From contig NZ_BBZB01000001.1 of the NCBI RefSeq assembly GCF_001269985.1, forward strand, positions 3,038,001-3,102,000: DNA of 64,000 nucleotides. The letters are read 5' to 3'. Below, piece after piece: positions 1 through 10,046 of the stretch. The translations under genes were made by a program, and so were the position numbers. The stretch is from Pseudoalteromonas sp. '520P1 No. 423' (GTDB lineage Bacteria > Pseudomonadota > Gammaproteobacteria > Enterobacterales > Alteromonadaceae). The notes below the pieces were generated by a model, which ran no database searches, had not been told where the DNA came from, and worked only from the letters and a program-made list of their open reading frames with translations. The stretch's first letter is position 1; every line of letters starts with the position of its first letter.

Positions 1-2856
1 TAAATAAATAGGTGGCGTATCAGGAATGGTATCGCTAATTTTAAAGTTTTTTAAATTTGCTGTGATGGTGCCGTATAATAAATGGAAAGCGTATAAACCA
101 CCATTTCCTTCAGTAACAGAACATTGATTATCCTCATTACTATCAGGTGAAAAAGTAGAAAAATAAGCAACACCTCCTGCTACGATAGGCTTAGACAATG
201 CTTTTTCAGCACCATTTAATTTATAATACCACCCCTTAAAATCTGACGACATTTCTAACTCTAACTCTCTAAATGCGGTCTCATTTGAAAGTTTAGAAGC
301 AAAAGGATCTAATGTTATATCTAATAACTTTCCATCCGTATTTAAAATAGGATCTGGTACTTTAGAAGATGTAAAATATTGTGTTAGTGTATTTTCATCT
401 CTAATCATATACAACTTATCAGCTGTTGTAGTATCTGAGACAGGATTTACCCTATCCCCACTACCTATTAATATTGCTTCAAAAGGAGTCTGTTTTCGTG
501 ATATGAATACATCTTCCCCTATTGTTGTTTTAGTTACTTTACTAAAATATGTGCTTGCAACTTCAGGAGCATAAAAAAACTTTTGCTTTTCTGAAGAGAA
601 ATTAGCTAATGCATGAGCTGCCCAAGGTGTTGTACTACTAAATGGGTCTGAACCGGATAAATCTACTCGCCATACTTTACCTCCTGTGTCACCAAAGTAT
701 AGTCTGTCAGCCAAACCATTATAATCCGAGTCTAATACTGCAATCTCGCTTGGTACGCTATCTAAACCTTTTGTACTCGTCGTAGCATTACTCATAAACT
801 CAGTATTAATAGCGCTTTTAACATTGGGTGTTAAGCTCCATAATAATATACCTGTATCTGCATCAACGATGTAAACCCCTCTGCCTTTTGAATCTGTGCC
901 ATTTTTAGTTGAATCCTTATCTTTAATAGGATCATATCCAGCGCCAAAAATTAAAACCGGCTTTTCTTTATCATGCCCTTTAATGTCAACATAAGTAATA
1001 TATGGTTTTGACCATGTTTGAGCTAATTCTGAAAAATCTTTATTTCCTGGTGATTCAGTTGGAGAAATTGTCCATTTATATTTAGGAGAATCTGGGTTAG
1101 TGATATCTAATGCATAATAAGATGAACCTCCACGGCGCATACCAAAATATGCCCAAACCTTATCATCACCATCAACTTTACCATTAGCATTAATATCTTT
1201 AAAATAAACGGATACTGGGGCATCCATACCATAAACTTTTCCCACTTGCTTATCTTTTAATTTTATTAAGTTAGGAAAAAGTTCAGAAGGAATAAACGCC
1301 CAATTTTCTTCAACACTTGCTCCGTTATCTTGGAACATATGAACAAAACCAGCATTAGTACCGATCACAATACGAATATCATCAACACCTGAGCTTTTTT
1401 CTCCATAGTTAATTGCTACTGGTTTTGAGTGAAGTGGATCACCCATAATATCTAACCTTTTATTACCATTAGTATTTTCATTATCAACATCATCACCTAT
1501 GGCCCAAGAAAGTAAATTATCTAAATTTCCTGATGTTGTCCCTAAAAAATTCGCCAACTCAGTGTCATTATCTATATTATCTAAATTCAATAATGATGAT
1601 TTATTAAATTCACGCATAGATTTACCGTTCAGTAAATCAGTATAAATTTTGCGTGATGTTTGATTTGATAATTGTAAGTTAGCGCCACCTTGTTTTACAT
1701 CTGCACCATCAGCAGCATTGCTTCCTAACCAAAAACTTTTTGCCGAATCTAGAATTTTTCCTCCACTAACGGCAATTTTTCCATCTCCACCTTTTATAGT
1801 ATCGCCATCAACTTCGAACTTTTTTAAGTTTCCTGCCCAACGTGTATTCGTACTAGGATAAAACATCGCGTAATAAACATAATTACCACTTTTAACTTTA
1901 CTGGCATTATTTGTTACAGAAGGAGCGGTAAAACTGGTATTAGAAGCCCTTATATCTCTAAAAATTTGATTCAATGAATTTGTTAAATCATCAGCTGTTT
2001 CTGCTACAGTAGAAATCCCCCCACCCAGTGTTGCTGTATTTTTTAATAACGTTTTCCCATCAGGTGACATACCTGTACCAAAGCCAATTGTATGCACTGT
2101 GGCCGTATCCTTAACAGTTGTACTAGGCCATAAATCAGTTTGTTCATCATGCATATATTTCGCAAGTTCATCTAAGTGATCTCCACTGCCGCCGCCAGCT
2201 AAATTACTAATTGAAGTATTTCTACTTGAATCAGAAGATGTGCTTGGATCTCCATCTGTCATCATGATGATATGCACATTGTTATCACAGCGTAAAATAT
2301 CTTTACCCGAAGTATCTTTTTTCGGTATAAAAGGAGATGTATATGTTTTCCAATACTGCTCGATACTAATATCCCTATCATTTACATCCTGTGCAAAGTC
2401 CACACCTTTCCCTGACAGATATCGATATGCTTCCCACATAGTTTCAGTTAAAGGAGTTCCTCCACTCGCCCAGATTTTATTATCAATTGCTGAAACCAAA
2501 TCAGAGTGATTGGCTCCTAGACCTTCTAAAACATAACCTCCGTGTGTTCCATTAAATCTCATCAATCCAAAATCTATATTTTTATTATCATCATGGGTGA
2601 TTAATGATTTGATTGATGATTTTGCAGTTTTCATTCTGCTATCCCAGCATTCACCTTGACACCTACGTCCATCAGCAAGTGACCAAGCCATACTTCCAGA
2701 AGAATCAAAAATAATTAATGCCCTCGGCTTTTCAGATAGATCGGTCACATTTTGATTTACATAAATTTCAATATCTTCCCCAATTGCAATTCCTGATATT
2801 GTTAATGATAATGCTAAAAACAAAGGAGTGATTTTTACTGTTAATTTCTTTAACAC
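1..2856 (-). CDS. pilY1: PilY1-like type IV pilus tip/assembly protein (partial, C-terminus off the window)
   Basis: An open frame of 952 codons begins at a GTG (2854-2856) and is still open at the left edge. AAGGAAT lies just upstream of the GTG, and no ATG is better placed. A signal-peptide-like hydrophobic stretch covers residues 5-25. It is followed by a von Willebrand A domain with MIDAS motif DSSGSMAWS near residue 50 and a later TDGDPS. The C-terminal half is the PilY beta-propeller, with the calcium-loop signature DSDYNGLADRLY followed by FGDTGGKVWRVDL. In known systems PilY1 sits at the pilus tip with the minor pilins, binds calcium to switch extension and retraction, and acts in adhesion and surface sensing. 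It is the last visible gene of pilV-pilW-pilX-pilY1 and lies 46 nt after pilX. Confidence 0.93.
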   Translation of the reverse strand, partial: MLKKLTVKITPLFLALSLTISGIAIGEDIEIYVNQNVTDLSEKPRALIIFDSSGSMAWSLADGRRCQGECWDSRMKTAKSSIKSLITHDDNKNIDFGLMRFNGTHGGYVLEGLGANHSDLVSAIDNKIWASGGTPLTETMWEAYRYLSGKGVDFAQDVNDRDISIEQYWKTYTSPFIPKKDTSGKDILRCDNNVHIIMMTDGDPSTSSDSSRNTSISNLAGGGSGDHLDELAKYMHDEQTDLWPSTTVKDTATVHTIGFGTGMSPDGKTLLKNTATLGGGISTVAETADDLTNSLNQIFRDIRASNTSFTAPSVTNNASKVKSGNYVYYAMFYPSTNTRWAGNLKKFEVDGDTIKGGDGKIAVSGGKILDSAKSFWLGSNAADGADVKQGGANLQLSNQTSRKIYTDLLNGKSMREFNKSSLLNLDNIDNDTELANFLGTTSGNLDNLLSWAIGDDVDNENTNGNKRLDIMGDPLHSKPVAINYGEKSSGVDDIRIVIGTNAGFVHMFQDNGASVEENWAFIPSELFPNLIKLKDKQVGKVYGMDAPVSVYFKDINANGKVDGDDKVWAYFGMRRGGSSYYALDITNPDSPKYKWTISPTESPGNKDFSELAQTWSKPYITYVDIKGHDKEKPVLIFGAGYDPIKDKDSTKNGTDSKGRGVYIVDADTGILLWSLTPNVKSAINTEFMSNATTSTKGLDSVPSEIAVLDSDYNGLADRLYFGDTGGKVWRVDLSGSDPFSSTTPWAAHALANFSSEKQKFFYAPEVASTYFSKVTKTTIGEDVFISRKQTPFEAILIGSGDRVNPVSDTTTADKLYMIRDENTLTQYFTSSKVPDPILNTDGKLLDITLDPFASKLSNETAFRELELEMSSDFKGWYYKLNGAEKALSKPIVAGGVAYFSTFSPDSNEDNQCSVTEGNGGLYAFHLLYGTITANLKNFKISDTIPDTPPIYL

Positions 2857-2902
2857 CTGTATTCCTTAATGATTTATTGTAGGTGAAATATTTAAATTAT
2901 TT

Positions 2903-3448
2903 TTATAACGATTCAGTAGAGGGCCCAAGCGCCTGAACCATGCCATTGTGAATTTCTATATCATGTTTACCTATGTTATTAGAATCTAATTTTCCATAAT
3001 GAATTGATGTTTGCATTCTAAGGTAGTTACATTTTAAAGAAGGTGTCACGGCTAAACGTGGTAAACAAGCTAACGGGCCTGGCCCATTATTTTCATTAAA
3101 TAACAATACTTTTGAATCTGCTTGTCCATGAGCATTCGTATTACCACTAATATTACTTATATCAAAATATTGATTTTTTTTATTGTTGGGATCTTTAGCT
3201 TCAAATCTACCTTTTAAATAATAAAAATGATTTTCTAGTACTTTTTTCTTTTCAACACTGATAGCACGAAAAGAATCTCCTTTAACAATATTTATCGCTT
3301 TTTCTTTCTCTTGTATCGCACTTACAACTTTTAAATCAATGCTGCTAGAACTCATTAAAGAGACTGCAATACCAGTTACAGCAAAGACCATAATCAAAAC
3401 TGTGACCAAAACGACACCAGAATTTTTACTTCTCTTTAAATTTACCAT
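2903..3448 (-). CDS. pilX: PilX-like minor pilin
   Basis: A 181-residue protein with a short basic leader, then SGVVLVTVLIMVFAVTGIAV, a single N-terminal helix of the PilX/GspK type. No Glu is seen at the usual position +5 after the processing Gly, as in tip-type minor pilins such as GspK. The rest is a soluble domain with no recognised motif. In type IV pili PilX belongs to the minor pilin complex that primes assembly and caps the fibre with PilY1. The start codon overlaps the end of pilW by 7 nt, which points to translational coupling. The assignment rests on N-terminal sequence and operon position, because the C-terminal domains of this family diverge strongly. Confidence 0.85.
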   Translation of the reverse strand: MVNLKRSKNSGVVLVTVLIMVFAVTGIAVSLMSSSSIDLKVVSAIQEKEKAINIVKGDSFRAISVEKKKVLENHFYYLKGRFEAKDPNNKKNQYFDISNISGNTNAHGQADSKVLLFNENNGPGPLACLPRLAVTPSLKCNYLRMQTSIHYGKLDSNNIGKHDIEIHNGMVQALGPSTESL

Positions 3449-4464
3449 AACTCAGATCCCCCATTAGCTAATCTTACGGTAGAAACAAATACGCTTCTTT
3501 TAAATTGATCATTAGTATTTATCGTTTTTGCAGTTGCATTGTTTACACCACCTAAAATATAAGTACGTCTGATAGCTGGGGTTGAAAAATCTTCTCTCAA
3601 TGACCTTACTAATAGAAAAATCTGAACTGACATTATTTTAGAGTTTGATTGTTCCCAGTCGCCGGCCCCCATTTGTTCAACAGTTCTATAAGTATCAACT
3701 TTATCGGTTCCATCAGTATCTAAACCATAAATAAATCGCATATTTTCGACTCCTTCCATGATAACTTCATCAACAAACTCTCCGCCTTTGGTGGCAACTA
3801 GACGCCTTCTCATTAATGTAGGAATATCAGTAGAATAACCATTTACAATTTGTCCTGTTTGAGAACTTATATAATAAACATGGTGATTATATTGCCATAC
3901 AGAACTATTTAAATTATCCAATACAAAAACTTTATTATCACCTGCTCTCAACTGAGCCGATGTTTTTTGTGTAACTAAATAGTACCGAGCAATATTCGTT
4001 TTTTCACCATCAATATTGACCCCTGCAAGCCCTTTAAGTTGAATAATATCAGTTTCAGGCACAGCTGTTGATATACAAGCCATTGCATTTTTAGTTTTAG
4101 TTTCAACACCATAAATAAACCTAAAGTTATCAGCTGAATCAATAGGAAAACTGGCATTGTTAGCCCCATCAGAACAATCATTAGATATTGAAGCTGGTAT
4201 TGAAACATTATCAAAATCAAGAGTATTACCGTAATAAGTGCCCCAAAAACCTGCCCTCTCTATATCTTTACTCAGTATATCCATAGCTAACCGACCAGAC
4301 TCTTGTAGTTCACCTATCTCTAAAGTGCTTTTTGTGGTTGTTTTCATGCTTATATATGTAAAGGAAACTCCGCCTAGTATAAATACACCTATAACCAAAG
4401 AAATCATCATCTCAATTAGTGTAATACCTTGCTGCTTGATTTTATAATTGCCTTTAAAATTCAC
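3442..4464 (-). CDS. pilW: PilW-like minor pilin
   Basis: A 340-residue prepilin with class III leader KQQG|ITLIEMMISLVIG: Gly at -1 and Glu at +5, recognised by prepilin peptidase PilD, followed by the hydrophobic alpha-1 helix. PilW is normally the longest of the minor pilins, and this length fits. The start is a GTG whose first base overlaps the pilV stop (TAGTG), so translation is coupled. It works with PilV, PilX and PilY1 to form the priming complex for pilus fibre assembly in the inner membrane. The 3' end overlaps pilX. Confidence 0.9.
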   Translation of the reverse strand: MNFKGNYKIKQQGITLIEMMISLVIGVFILGGVSFTYISMKTTTKSTLEIGELQESGRLAMDILSKDIERAGFWGTYYGNTLDFDNVSIPASISNDCSDGANNASFPIDSADNFRFIYGVETKTKNAMACISTAVPETDIIQLKGLAGVNIDGEKTNIARYYLVTQKTSAQLRAGDNKVFVLDNLNSSVWQYNHHVYYISSQTGQIVNGYSTDIPTLMRRRLVATKGGEFVDEVIMEGVENMRFIYGLDTDGTDKVDTYRTVEQMGAGDWEQSNSKIMSVQIFLLVRSLREDFSTPAIRRTYILGGVNNATAKTINTNDQFKRSVFVSTVRLANGGSELW

Positions 4465-5012
4465 TATGCATTCCTCATAAGAATGAAGCGCTCTAAAGAA
4501 ACTAACTTTCGCTGACCGCTGACGTCACCACAACTAACTTTTGAGTTTTCAGTTCCCTGAACAAGCTTTTGCCTTCCTAACCAAGTAATATTCACTGTTA
4601 AGGTTATATTTGCACCAATTATAGTTGATTCTATACACACAGTTGCACCAGATAAAGTCCCGGTTCCGTCTTGTGCTTTTATAGCTCTTCGCCATTGTTC
4701 AAGATCAAATTGAGCTAATTGCACTGTAGTGCAAGCAGCATTAAAACAAGCGTTTGCTAACGCTGTATTTTCCTTATCAGTTGAAGAAAAAGAGGTTGAG
4801 TAAACGGCTAAGGCGGCACCAGTATCATTAGATCCAATGCGTTCAAGAATGTCATTACCTAAACTTAAAGCAGCAGCACGTTGCAGAGAATCATAACTTG
4901 CTTTTTTTGCTTGTGCTTGCAGTGCTACAGCGCCTAATAAGCCCACTGTGAGTACAACAAATGCAATTAAAGTTTCTAATAAAGTGAAACCTTTATTTTT
5001 AGATTGCGTCAT
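4464..5012 (-). CDS. pilV: PilV-like minor pilin
   Basis: A 182-residue prepilin. Leader NKG|FTLLETLIAFVVLTVGLLG carries the conserved Glu+5 and a hydrophobic helix of about 20 residues. The N-terminal type and the fixed order before pilW and pilX identify PilV. There are several Cys in the C-terminal domain (CFNAAC, VCIE, VSCGD), consistent with disulfide-bonded pilin loops. It is the first gene of the visible pilus operon; fimT and fimU, which often precede pilV, are not present between ispH and this gene. An AAGG ribosome site lies about 8 nt before the ATG. Confidence 0.9.
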   Translation of the reverse strand: MTQSKNKGFTLLETLIAFVVLTVGLLGAVALQAQAKKASYDSLQRAAALSLGNDILERIGSNDTGAALAVYSTSFSSTDKENTALANACFNAACTTVQLAQFDLEQWRRAIKAQDGTGTLSGATVCIESTIIGANITLTVNITWLGRQKLVQGTENSKVSCGDVSGQRKLVSLERFILMRNA

Positions 5013-5108
5013 TAATAGACCTTATTATTTTTATTATTCAGTACTTTAGTATTAAATTTTTGTCTAAATTGAAAAGTATTGAGCTAATTGAGTGTTTTTT
5101 AACATATA

Positions 5109-5124
5109 TTGTCTCTAGGGACAA
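5109..5124. promoter_or_regulatory. Near-perfect 16-bp palindrome upstream of the minor pilin operon
   Basis: TTGTCTCTAGGGACAA reads as a palindrome apart from one mismatched pair. It lies about 100 bp upstream of pilV in the only non-coding gap between ispH and the pilus genes, so it is a candidate operator for the pilin operon. I do not recognise the binding protein. Confidence 0.3.
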
Positions 5125-5177
5125 GTTGTTATCAAAGTTTGTATCATGTTAATAAATATGAAATAGAGTTTTTACTT

Positions 5178-5208
5178 AAAAAGATAAGAGCTCAGAACGA
5201 GCTCTTAT
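5178..5208 (-). terminator. Rho-independent terminator after ispH
   Basis: A 10-bp perfect stem (5184-5193 with 5199-5208, loop of 5) is followed on the minus strand by a CTTTTT run. It lies 15 nt past the ispH stop and closes the murJ-to-ispH series, separating it from the pilus genes. Confidence 0.85.
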
Positions 5209-5222
5209 TTATATTGATGGAT

Positions 5223-6152
5223 TTATCTTAATTCAATTGGTACTGCAAATATTGTATTTTCGATAACGCCAGGGTTTTGTATCACTTCATCACCACCCCA
5301 TTGTTTTAATTGGGTAATGACTTGCTGAACTAAAATGTCAGGTGCAGATGCACCAGCAGTTACACCAACAGTGTTAGCTTTTTCAAGCCAACTTTGCTCC
5401 ATAGAATCAGCATCATCAATCAAATAAGCTGGCGTGCCTAGTTTATCTGATACTTCTCTTAATCGATTAGAGTTTGAACTATTTTTTGCACCGACAACTA
5501 ATAATACATCAACCTTTGCAGCTAAATCTCTAACTGCATCTTGACGATTTTGTGTTGCATAACAAATATCATCCTTTCGAGGACCGTCAATATTCGGAAA
5601 CTTGGCTCTTAGTGTATTAATCACATCAGCTGTATCATCAACCGATAAAGTCGTTTGACTGCAATACATTAAGTTATCCGGATTTTTAACCTCTAAAGTG
5701 GCGACGTCATCAACTGTTTGCACCAAATAAATGCCGCCATCAGCATTATCGTATTGACCCATAGTGCCTTCAACTTCAATATGACCTTGATGACCTATTA
5801 AAATACATTCAATGCCTTTACGGCTAGCACGTGTTACTTCCATATGCACTTTAGTCACTAGCGGACATGTCGCATCAAATATTTTAAGCTCACGTCGTTT
5901 TGCTTCTTTGCGTACAGCTTGAGATACGCCATGGGCGCTAAAAATAACAATGCTGTCGTCAGGTATTTGATCTAGCTCTTCAACAAAAATTGCCCCACGC
6001 TCTTTAAGGCCGTTTACAACAAATTTATTGTGAACTACTTCATGTCTGACATAAATAGGGGCTTTAAAAATATCTAAAGCACGTTCAACTATGCTGATCG
6101 CACGATCTACACCAGCACAAAATCCTCGAGGATTTGCTAGCATGATTTTCAT
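5223..6152 (-). CDS. ispH: 4-hydroxy-3-methylbut-2-enyl diphosphate reductase (IspH/LytB)
   Basis: A 309-residue enzyme of full family length. It carries out the last step of the MEP isoprenoid pathway, reducing HMBPP to IPP and DMAPP with a [4Fe-4S] cluster. The three cluster cysteines are Cys12 (GFCAGV), Cys96 (DATCPLV) and Cys197 (ICYATQNRQ). The active-site His124/Glu126 ([10 protein letters not shown]) and the SQTTLS segment are intact. The ATG overlaps the fkpB stop by 4 nt (ATGA), so the two are translationally coupled. It is the last gene of the lspA-fkpB-ispH group and is followed by a strong terminator. Confidence 0.98.
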   Translation of the reverse strand: MKIMLANPRGFCAGVDRAISIVERALDIFKAPIYVRHEVVHNKFVVNGLKERGAIFVEELDQIPDDSIVIFSAHGVSQAVRKEAKRRELKIFDATCPLVTKVHMEVTRASRKGIECILIGHQGHIEVEGTMGQYDNADGGIYLVQTVDDVATLEVKNPDNLMYCSQTTLSVDDTADVINTLRAKFPNIDGPRKDDICYATQNRQDAVRDLAAKVDVLLVVGAKNSSNSNRLREVSDKLGTPAYLIDDADSMEQSWLEKANTVGVTAGASAPDILVQQVITQLKQWGGDEVIQNPGVIENTIFAVPIELR

Positions 6153-6604
6153 GAGGTTGTTGCCTCTGAATTTTTAACTTCAATAATTTCAACGTCAAAC
6201 GTTAATTTTTGACCACTTAATGGGTGATTAAAATCAACAGTAACTGATTCTCCTGCTACTTCACGGATAATTCCCGGAAGCTCTGACCCATCAGGTTGAG
6301 TAAACGCGATAATGGCACCCACTTCGGCTGGGGTATCTGCACCAAATTTAGTGCGATCTAGGTGATAAATATTATCAGGATTTGGTATACCAAAAGCATC
6401 TTCTGGCTCTAGTTCAAATGACTTATCATCACCCGCTTTAAGGCCTAATAAACATTTTTCAAAGTTTGCAGTTAAGCTACCATCACCCATTACTAACTTT
6501 GCAGGCTTATTATGAACTTTGCTTGAATCAGCAGCAGAGCCATCTGATAATTTAATTGAAAAGTGAAAAACGACTTCAGAGTTATCATTAATTAAAACTG
6601 ACAT
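6149..6604 (-). CDS. fkpB: FKBP-type peptidyl-prolyl cis-trans isomerase, FkpB/SlpA type
   Basis: A 151-residue protein of the SlyD-like FKBP family: an FKBP core with the IF flap ([15 protein letters not shown]) and an N-terminal strand typical of FkpB ([12 protein letters not shown]). It catalyses proline isomerisation and may act as a chaperone for cytosolic or nascent proteins. It lies between lspA and ispH as in Escherichia and Pseudomonas. The start TAATG overlaps the lspA stop by one base, and the end overlaps ispH. The His- and Cys-rich metal-binding tail of SlyD is absent, which separates it from slyD. Confidence 0.94.
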   Translation of the reverse strand: MSVLINDNSEVVFHFSIKLSDGSAADSSKVHNKPAKLVMGDGSLTANFEKCLLGLKAGDDKSFELEPEDAFGIPNPDNIYHLDRTKFGADTPAEVGAIIAFTQPDGSELPGIIREVAGESVTVDFNHPLSGQKLTFDVEIIEVKNSEATTS

Positions 6605-7119
6605 TATTGCGTACCTTCTTTCTTCTGTTCTTTAGCTGATTTAACTTTCTCTTCCAAAAATGCATCGATTAACAATAGACCTGCACCCACACATATTGCA
6701 CTATCGGCAATATTAAATACGGGAAAATTCCATGTTTTATAAAATACATGAAGGAAGTCGACAACATAACCATAAGCTAGTCTGTCGAATAAGTTTCCTA
6801 ACGCACCTGCTAGTACTAAAGCATAAGCTGAACCGAGTAACTTATTGCTCGCTGGTAATTTTTTTAACCACCATATTAATAGCCCACTTATCGTTATGGC
6901 TATGATACTAAAAAACCAACGCTGCCAGCCACCGGCATCAGTTAAAAAACTAAATGCTGCGCCGTAGTTATGTACATAAGTAATTTTAAAAACAGGTATA
7001 AGCTCTATAGACTCATATAGCTTCATTTGTGTACTAATCATAATTTTAGTCACTTGATCTGCTATTAGCATCACTAAAGTTAACCATAACCAAACTAATC
7101 CGGATTTTGCTTTAAACAA
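6604..7119 (-). CDS. lspA: Lipoprotein signal peptidase (signal peptidase II)
   Basis: A 171-residue inner-membrane protein with four predicted transmembrane helices. It removes signal peptides from diacylated prolipoproteins. The catalytic aspartates are in VVDFLHV (Asp121) and FNIADSAI (Asp139), within conserved blocks that include GNLFDR and NYGAAFSF. The start is a TTG with a strong AGGAG six bases upstream. A basic tail (EEKVKSAKEQKKEG) is cytosolic. It lies downstream of ileS, the classic ileS-lspA arrangement, with a weak hairpin between them. Confidence 0.97.
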   Translation of the reverse strand: MFKAKSGLVWLWLTLVMLIADQVTKIMISTQMKLYESIELIPVFKITYVHNYGAAFSFLTDAGGWQRWFFSIIAITISGLLIWWLKKLPASNKLLGSAYALVLAGALGNLFDRLAYGYVVDFLHVFYKTWNFPVFNIADSAICVGAGLLLIDAFLEEKVKSAKEQKKEGTQ

Positions 7120-7148
7120 AATATACTCCTGTATTATTTATATATAAT

Positions 7149-7172
7149 AAAGGGCGAATAAATCCGCCCTTT
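7149..7172 (-). terminator. Hairpin between ileS and lspA
   Basis: An 8-bp GC-containing stem (7149-7156 with 7165-7172, loop of 8) lies in the ileS-lspA gap. On the minus strand it is followed by an AT-rich stretch rather than a clean T run, so it is more likely a partial terminator or mRNA processing element than a full stop. Confidence 0.5.
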
Positions 7173-7201
7173 GATCTTGTTATATTATTTTAATAGTAAG
7201 C

Positions 7202-10027
7202 TTATGCAAATTTACGAACTTCGCCTTCACCATCAATATTGGTAACACAACGTCCACAAATATCACTATGTCCTTCAATCGAACCGACATCATCAGTGTA
7301 ATGCCAACAGCGCTCACATTTCGTTGCATCAGTTGACTCTACTTGAATAAATAAGTTTTCAACTTCAGTTTCAACCGCACCTTCTGGCTTTGAAGATACC
7401 ACTTCAACATTCACTTTAGATACTAATAATACAAATCTTAGTTCTTCGCCTAATGCTGTTAGTTTATCAGCCAGTGATTGATCCGCTGAGATTGTAACAT
7501 TAGCTTGTAGAGTTGCACCTATCACTTCTTCTTTACGCGCTGATTCTAATACACGATTTACTTGATCGCGTACTGTTAAGATCGTTTGCCAACGATCGTT
7601 CAATTTATCAGAATCAGATTTAACTAAACCTTCGTACCATTGACCTGTGAATACAAATTCTTCACGCTCACCTGGTAATGTCTGCCAAATTTCTTGGGCT
7701 GTAAAGCTCATAATAGGCGCCATCCAACGTGTCATCGCTTCAGCAATGTGGAATAACACAGTTTGACAAGAACGACGGGCAACACCTTCAGTTTTTGCTG
7801 TATATTGACGATCTTTAATGACGTCTAAGTAGAAAGCACCTAACTCAAGGGTACAGAAGTTCATAAGTTTTTGTGTAACAAGTAGCATTTGGTACTCGTC
7901 ATACGCATTTACAATTTCTTCTTGTAGTACAGCAGCTCTGTCTAAGATCCACTTATCTAAATCAACTAAATCATCATATGCAACCATATCAGTCTTAGGA
8001 TCAAAACCCGCTAAGTTAGATAATAAGTAGCGACTTGTATTACGAATACGGCGGTATCTATCTGCTGCACGGTTAAAGATTTCATCTGATACTGTCATTT
8101 CAGCAGTATAATCTGTTGATGCAACCCATAAACGCAAGATATCAGCACCAAGTTTGTTCATGATATCTTGTGGAGAAATCACATTGCCTAAAGACTTAGA
8201 CATTTTGTGACCTTTTTCATCAACCGTAAAACCATGCGTTAATACTTGACGGTAAGGTGCATGACCATTGATTGCAACAGATGTCATCATTGAAGACATA
8301 AACCAACCACGATGTTGATCTGACCCTTCAAGATATAAATCAGCTGGACCAGTTAGCTCCTCACGTGCATCTACAACACATGCATGAGATACACCAGAAT
8401 CAAACCATACATCTAACGTATCAAGGATCTTAACATAACGCTCGCTATCAGCTTCGTTTAATAACTCGTTTACTTCTAAGTCATACCAAGCTTGAATGCC
8501 TTTTTCTTCAACACGTTTTGCAACTTGTTCAATTAAGGTTTTTGAGTCTGGGTGAAGTGCGCCAGTATCTTTATCTACGAACAATGCAATTGGTACACCC
8601 CAAGTACGTTGGCGAGAAATACACCAATCAGGACGACCTGTTACCATATTTGAGATACGGTTTTCACCCCAAGCTGGGATCCATTGTGTTTTTTCAATTT
8701 CAGATAATGTATCGCCACGTAAATTAGCTTGATCCATGCTTACAAACCATTGTGGTGTCGCGCGGAAAATAATTGGCGTTTTATGTCTCCAACAATGTGG
8801 ATAGCTATGCTCTAACGCTTGGTGATGCATTAAAGTATTTTTTTCTTTTAATACTTCAATCACACTCGCATTTGCTTTAAATACATGCTGACCAGCAAAT
8901 AAAGGTGTATCCGGTAAATAAACACCATTAGCCCCTACAGGATTCGCAATTTCAAGGCCGTATTCTTTACCAACGATGAAATCTTCTTGACCATGGCCTG
9001 GCGCAGTATGAACAGCACCTGTACCTGAGTCAGTTGTTACATGCTCACCTAATACAACTGGTACTGAGAAATCATAAAACGGGTGTTGTAATTGTAAATG
9101 CTCAAGCTCGCTACCTTTACAGTAACCTAATGCATGGTACTTATCGAAACCAAAACGGTCCATTGCATCTTTAACAAGTTCAGAACCTAAAACAAAGCGA
9201 CGTTTGCCTTCTTCAGTTTCAACTTGAACTAAGCTATATTCAACATTTTCATGTAAAGCAACACCACGGTTAGCAGGTAGTGTCCAAGGTGTTGTTGTCC
9301 AAATAACAACATCAACTTGACCTTCGCCTTTATGACCTTCAGGTAAATTAAATTTACTTTCAAGTGCCGATTCATCTAAAAACTTAAAGCTTACATCAAT
9401 TGCTGGTGATTGCTTATCTTGATATTCAACTTCAGCTTCAGCTAATGCAGAACCACAATCTGTACACCAATGAACAGGTTTTGAACCTTTATGTAAGTGA
9501 CCTTTATCAATAATGCGCCCTAAAACACGGATTGCATTTGCTTCAAAATCAAAGTTCATTGTTAGATATGGATTACTCCAATCACCAAAAACACCTAAAC
9601 GGATAAAATCTGTTTTTTGGCCTTCAACTTGCTTTTTAGCGTATTCACGACATTTTTCACGGAATTGTGCTGCCGTTACTTTTTTGCCTGGCTTGCCTAC
9701 TTTTTTCTCTACTTGAAGCTCAATTGGTAAACCATGACAATCCCAACCAGGAATGTAAGGTGCATCAAAGTCAGATAAAGTCTTTGCTTTAATAATAATA
9801 TCTTTAAGGATTTTATTTACTGAATGACCTAAGTGAATATTACCGTTTGCATATGGAGGTCCATCATGCAAAATAAAAGGTTTTTTACCTTTTTTAGCAG
9901 CACGGATCTTGCCGTAAAGATCTTTTTCGTTCCAATCTTTTAGCATTTTCGGCTCACGATTAGCCAAGTTACCACGCATTGGGAATGCAGTTTGTGGTAG
10001 ATTCAGAGTATGCTTGTAGTCGCTCAT
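7202..10027 (-). CDS. ileS: Isoleucyl-tRNA synthetase
   Basis: A 941-residue class Ia synthetase that charges tRNA-Ile. The HIGH-type motif is in [12 protein letters not shown] (around residue 66) and the KMSKS loop is in [11 protein letters not shown] (around residue 605). The editing CP1 domain shows [13 protein letters not shown] and the [11 protein letters not shown] block. The C-terminal zinc finger is intact (CERCWHY and CGRCV). This is the bacterial IleS1 type. It lies between ribF and lspA, as in most gammaproteobacteria. Confidence 0.99.
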   Translation of the reverse strand: MSDYKHTLNLPQTAFPMRGNLANREPKMLKDWNEKDLYGKIRAAKKGKKPFILHDGPPYANGNIHLGHSVNKILKDIIIKAKTLSDFDAPYIPGWDCHGLPIELQVEKKVGKPGKKVTAAQFREKCREYAKKQVEGQKTDFIRLGVFGDWSNPYLTMNFDFEANAIRVLGRIIDKGHLHKGSKPVHWCTDCGSALAEAEVEYQDKQSPAIDVSFKFLDESALESKFNLPEGHKGEGQVDVVIWTTTPWTLPANRGVALHENVEYSLVQVETEEGKRRFVLGSELVKDAMDRFGFDKYHALGYCKGSELEHLQLQHPFYDFSVPVVLGEHVTTDSGTGAVHTAPGHGQEDFIVGKEYGLEIANPVGANGVYLPDTPLFAGQHVFKANASVIEVLKEKNTLMHHQALEHSYPHCWRHKTPIIFRATPQWFVSMDQANLRGDTLSEIEKTQWIPAWGENRISNMVTGRPDWCISRQRTWGVPIALFVDKDTGALHPDSKTLIEQVAKRVEEKGIQAWYDLEVNELLNEADSERYVKILDTLDVWFDSGVSHACVVDAREELTGPADLYLEGSDQHRGWFMSSMMTSVAINGHAPYRQVLTHGFTVDEKGHKMSKSLGNVISPQDIMNKLGADILRLWVASTDYTAEMTVSDEIFNRAADRYRRIRNTSRYLLSNLAGFDPKTDMVAYDDLVDLDKWILDRAAVLQEEIVNAYDEYQMLLVTQKLMNFCTLELGAFYLDVIKDRQYTAKTEGVARRSCQTVLFHIAEAMTRWMAPIMSFTAQEIWQTLPGEREEFVFTGQWYEGLVKSDSDKLNDRWQTILTVRDQVNRVLESARKEEVIGATLQANVTISADQSLADKLTALGEELRFVLLVSKVNVEVVSSKPEGAVETEVENLFIQVESTDATKCERCWHYTDDVGSIEGHSDICGRCVTNIDGEGEVRKFA

Positions 10028-10046
10028 TTATTTAACTTTCCGTATC

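Noticed and set aside
2240..2509. Plus-strand open frame within the pilY1 region
   Set aside because: It lies opposite the vWA domain of PilY1, which is convincing coding sequence on the minus strand.
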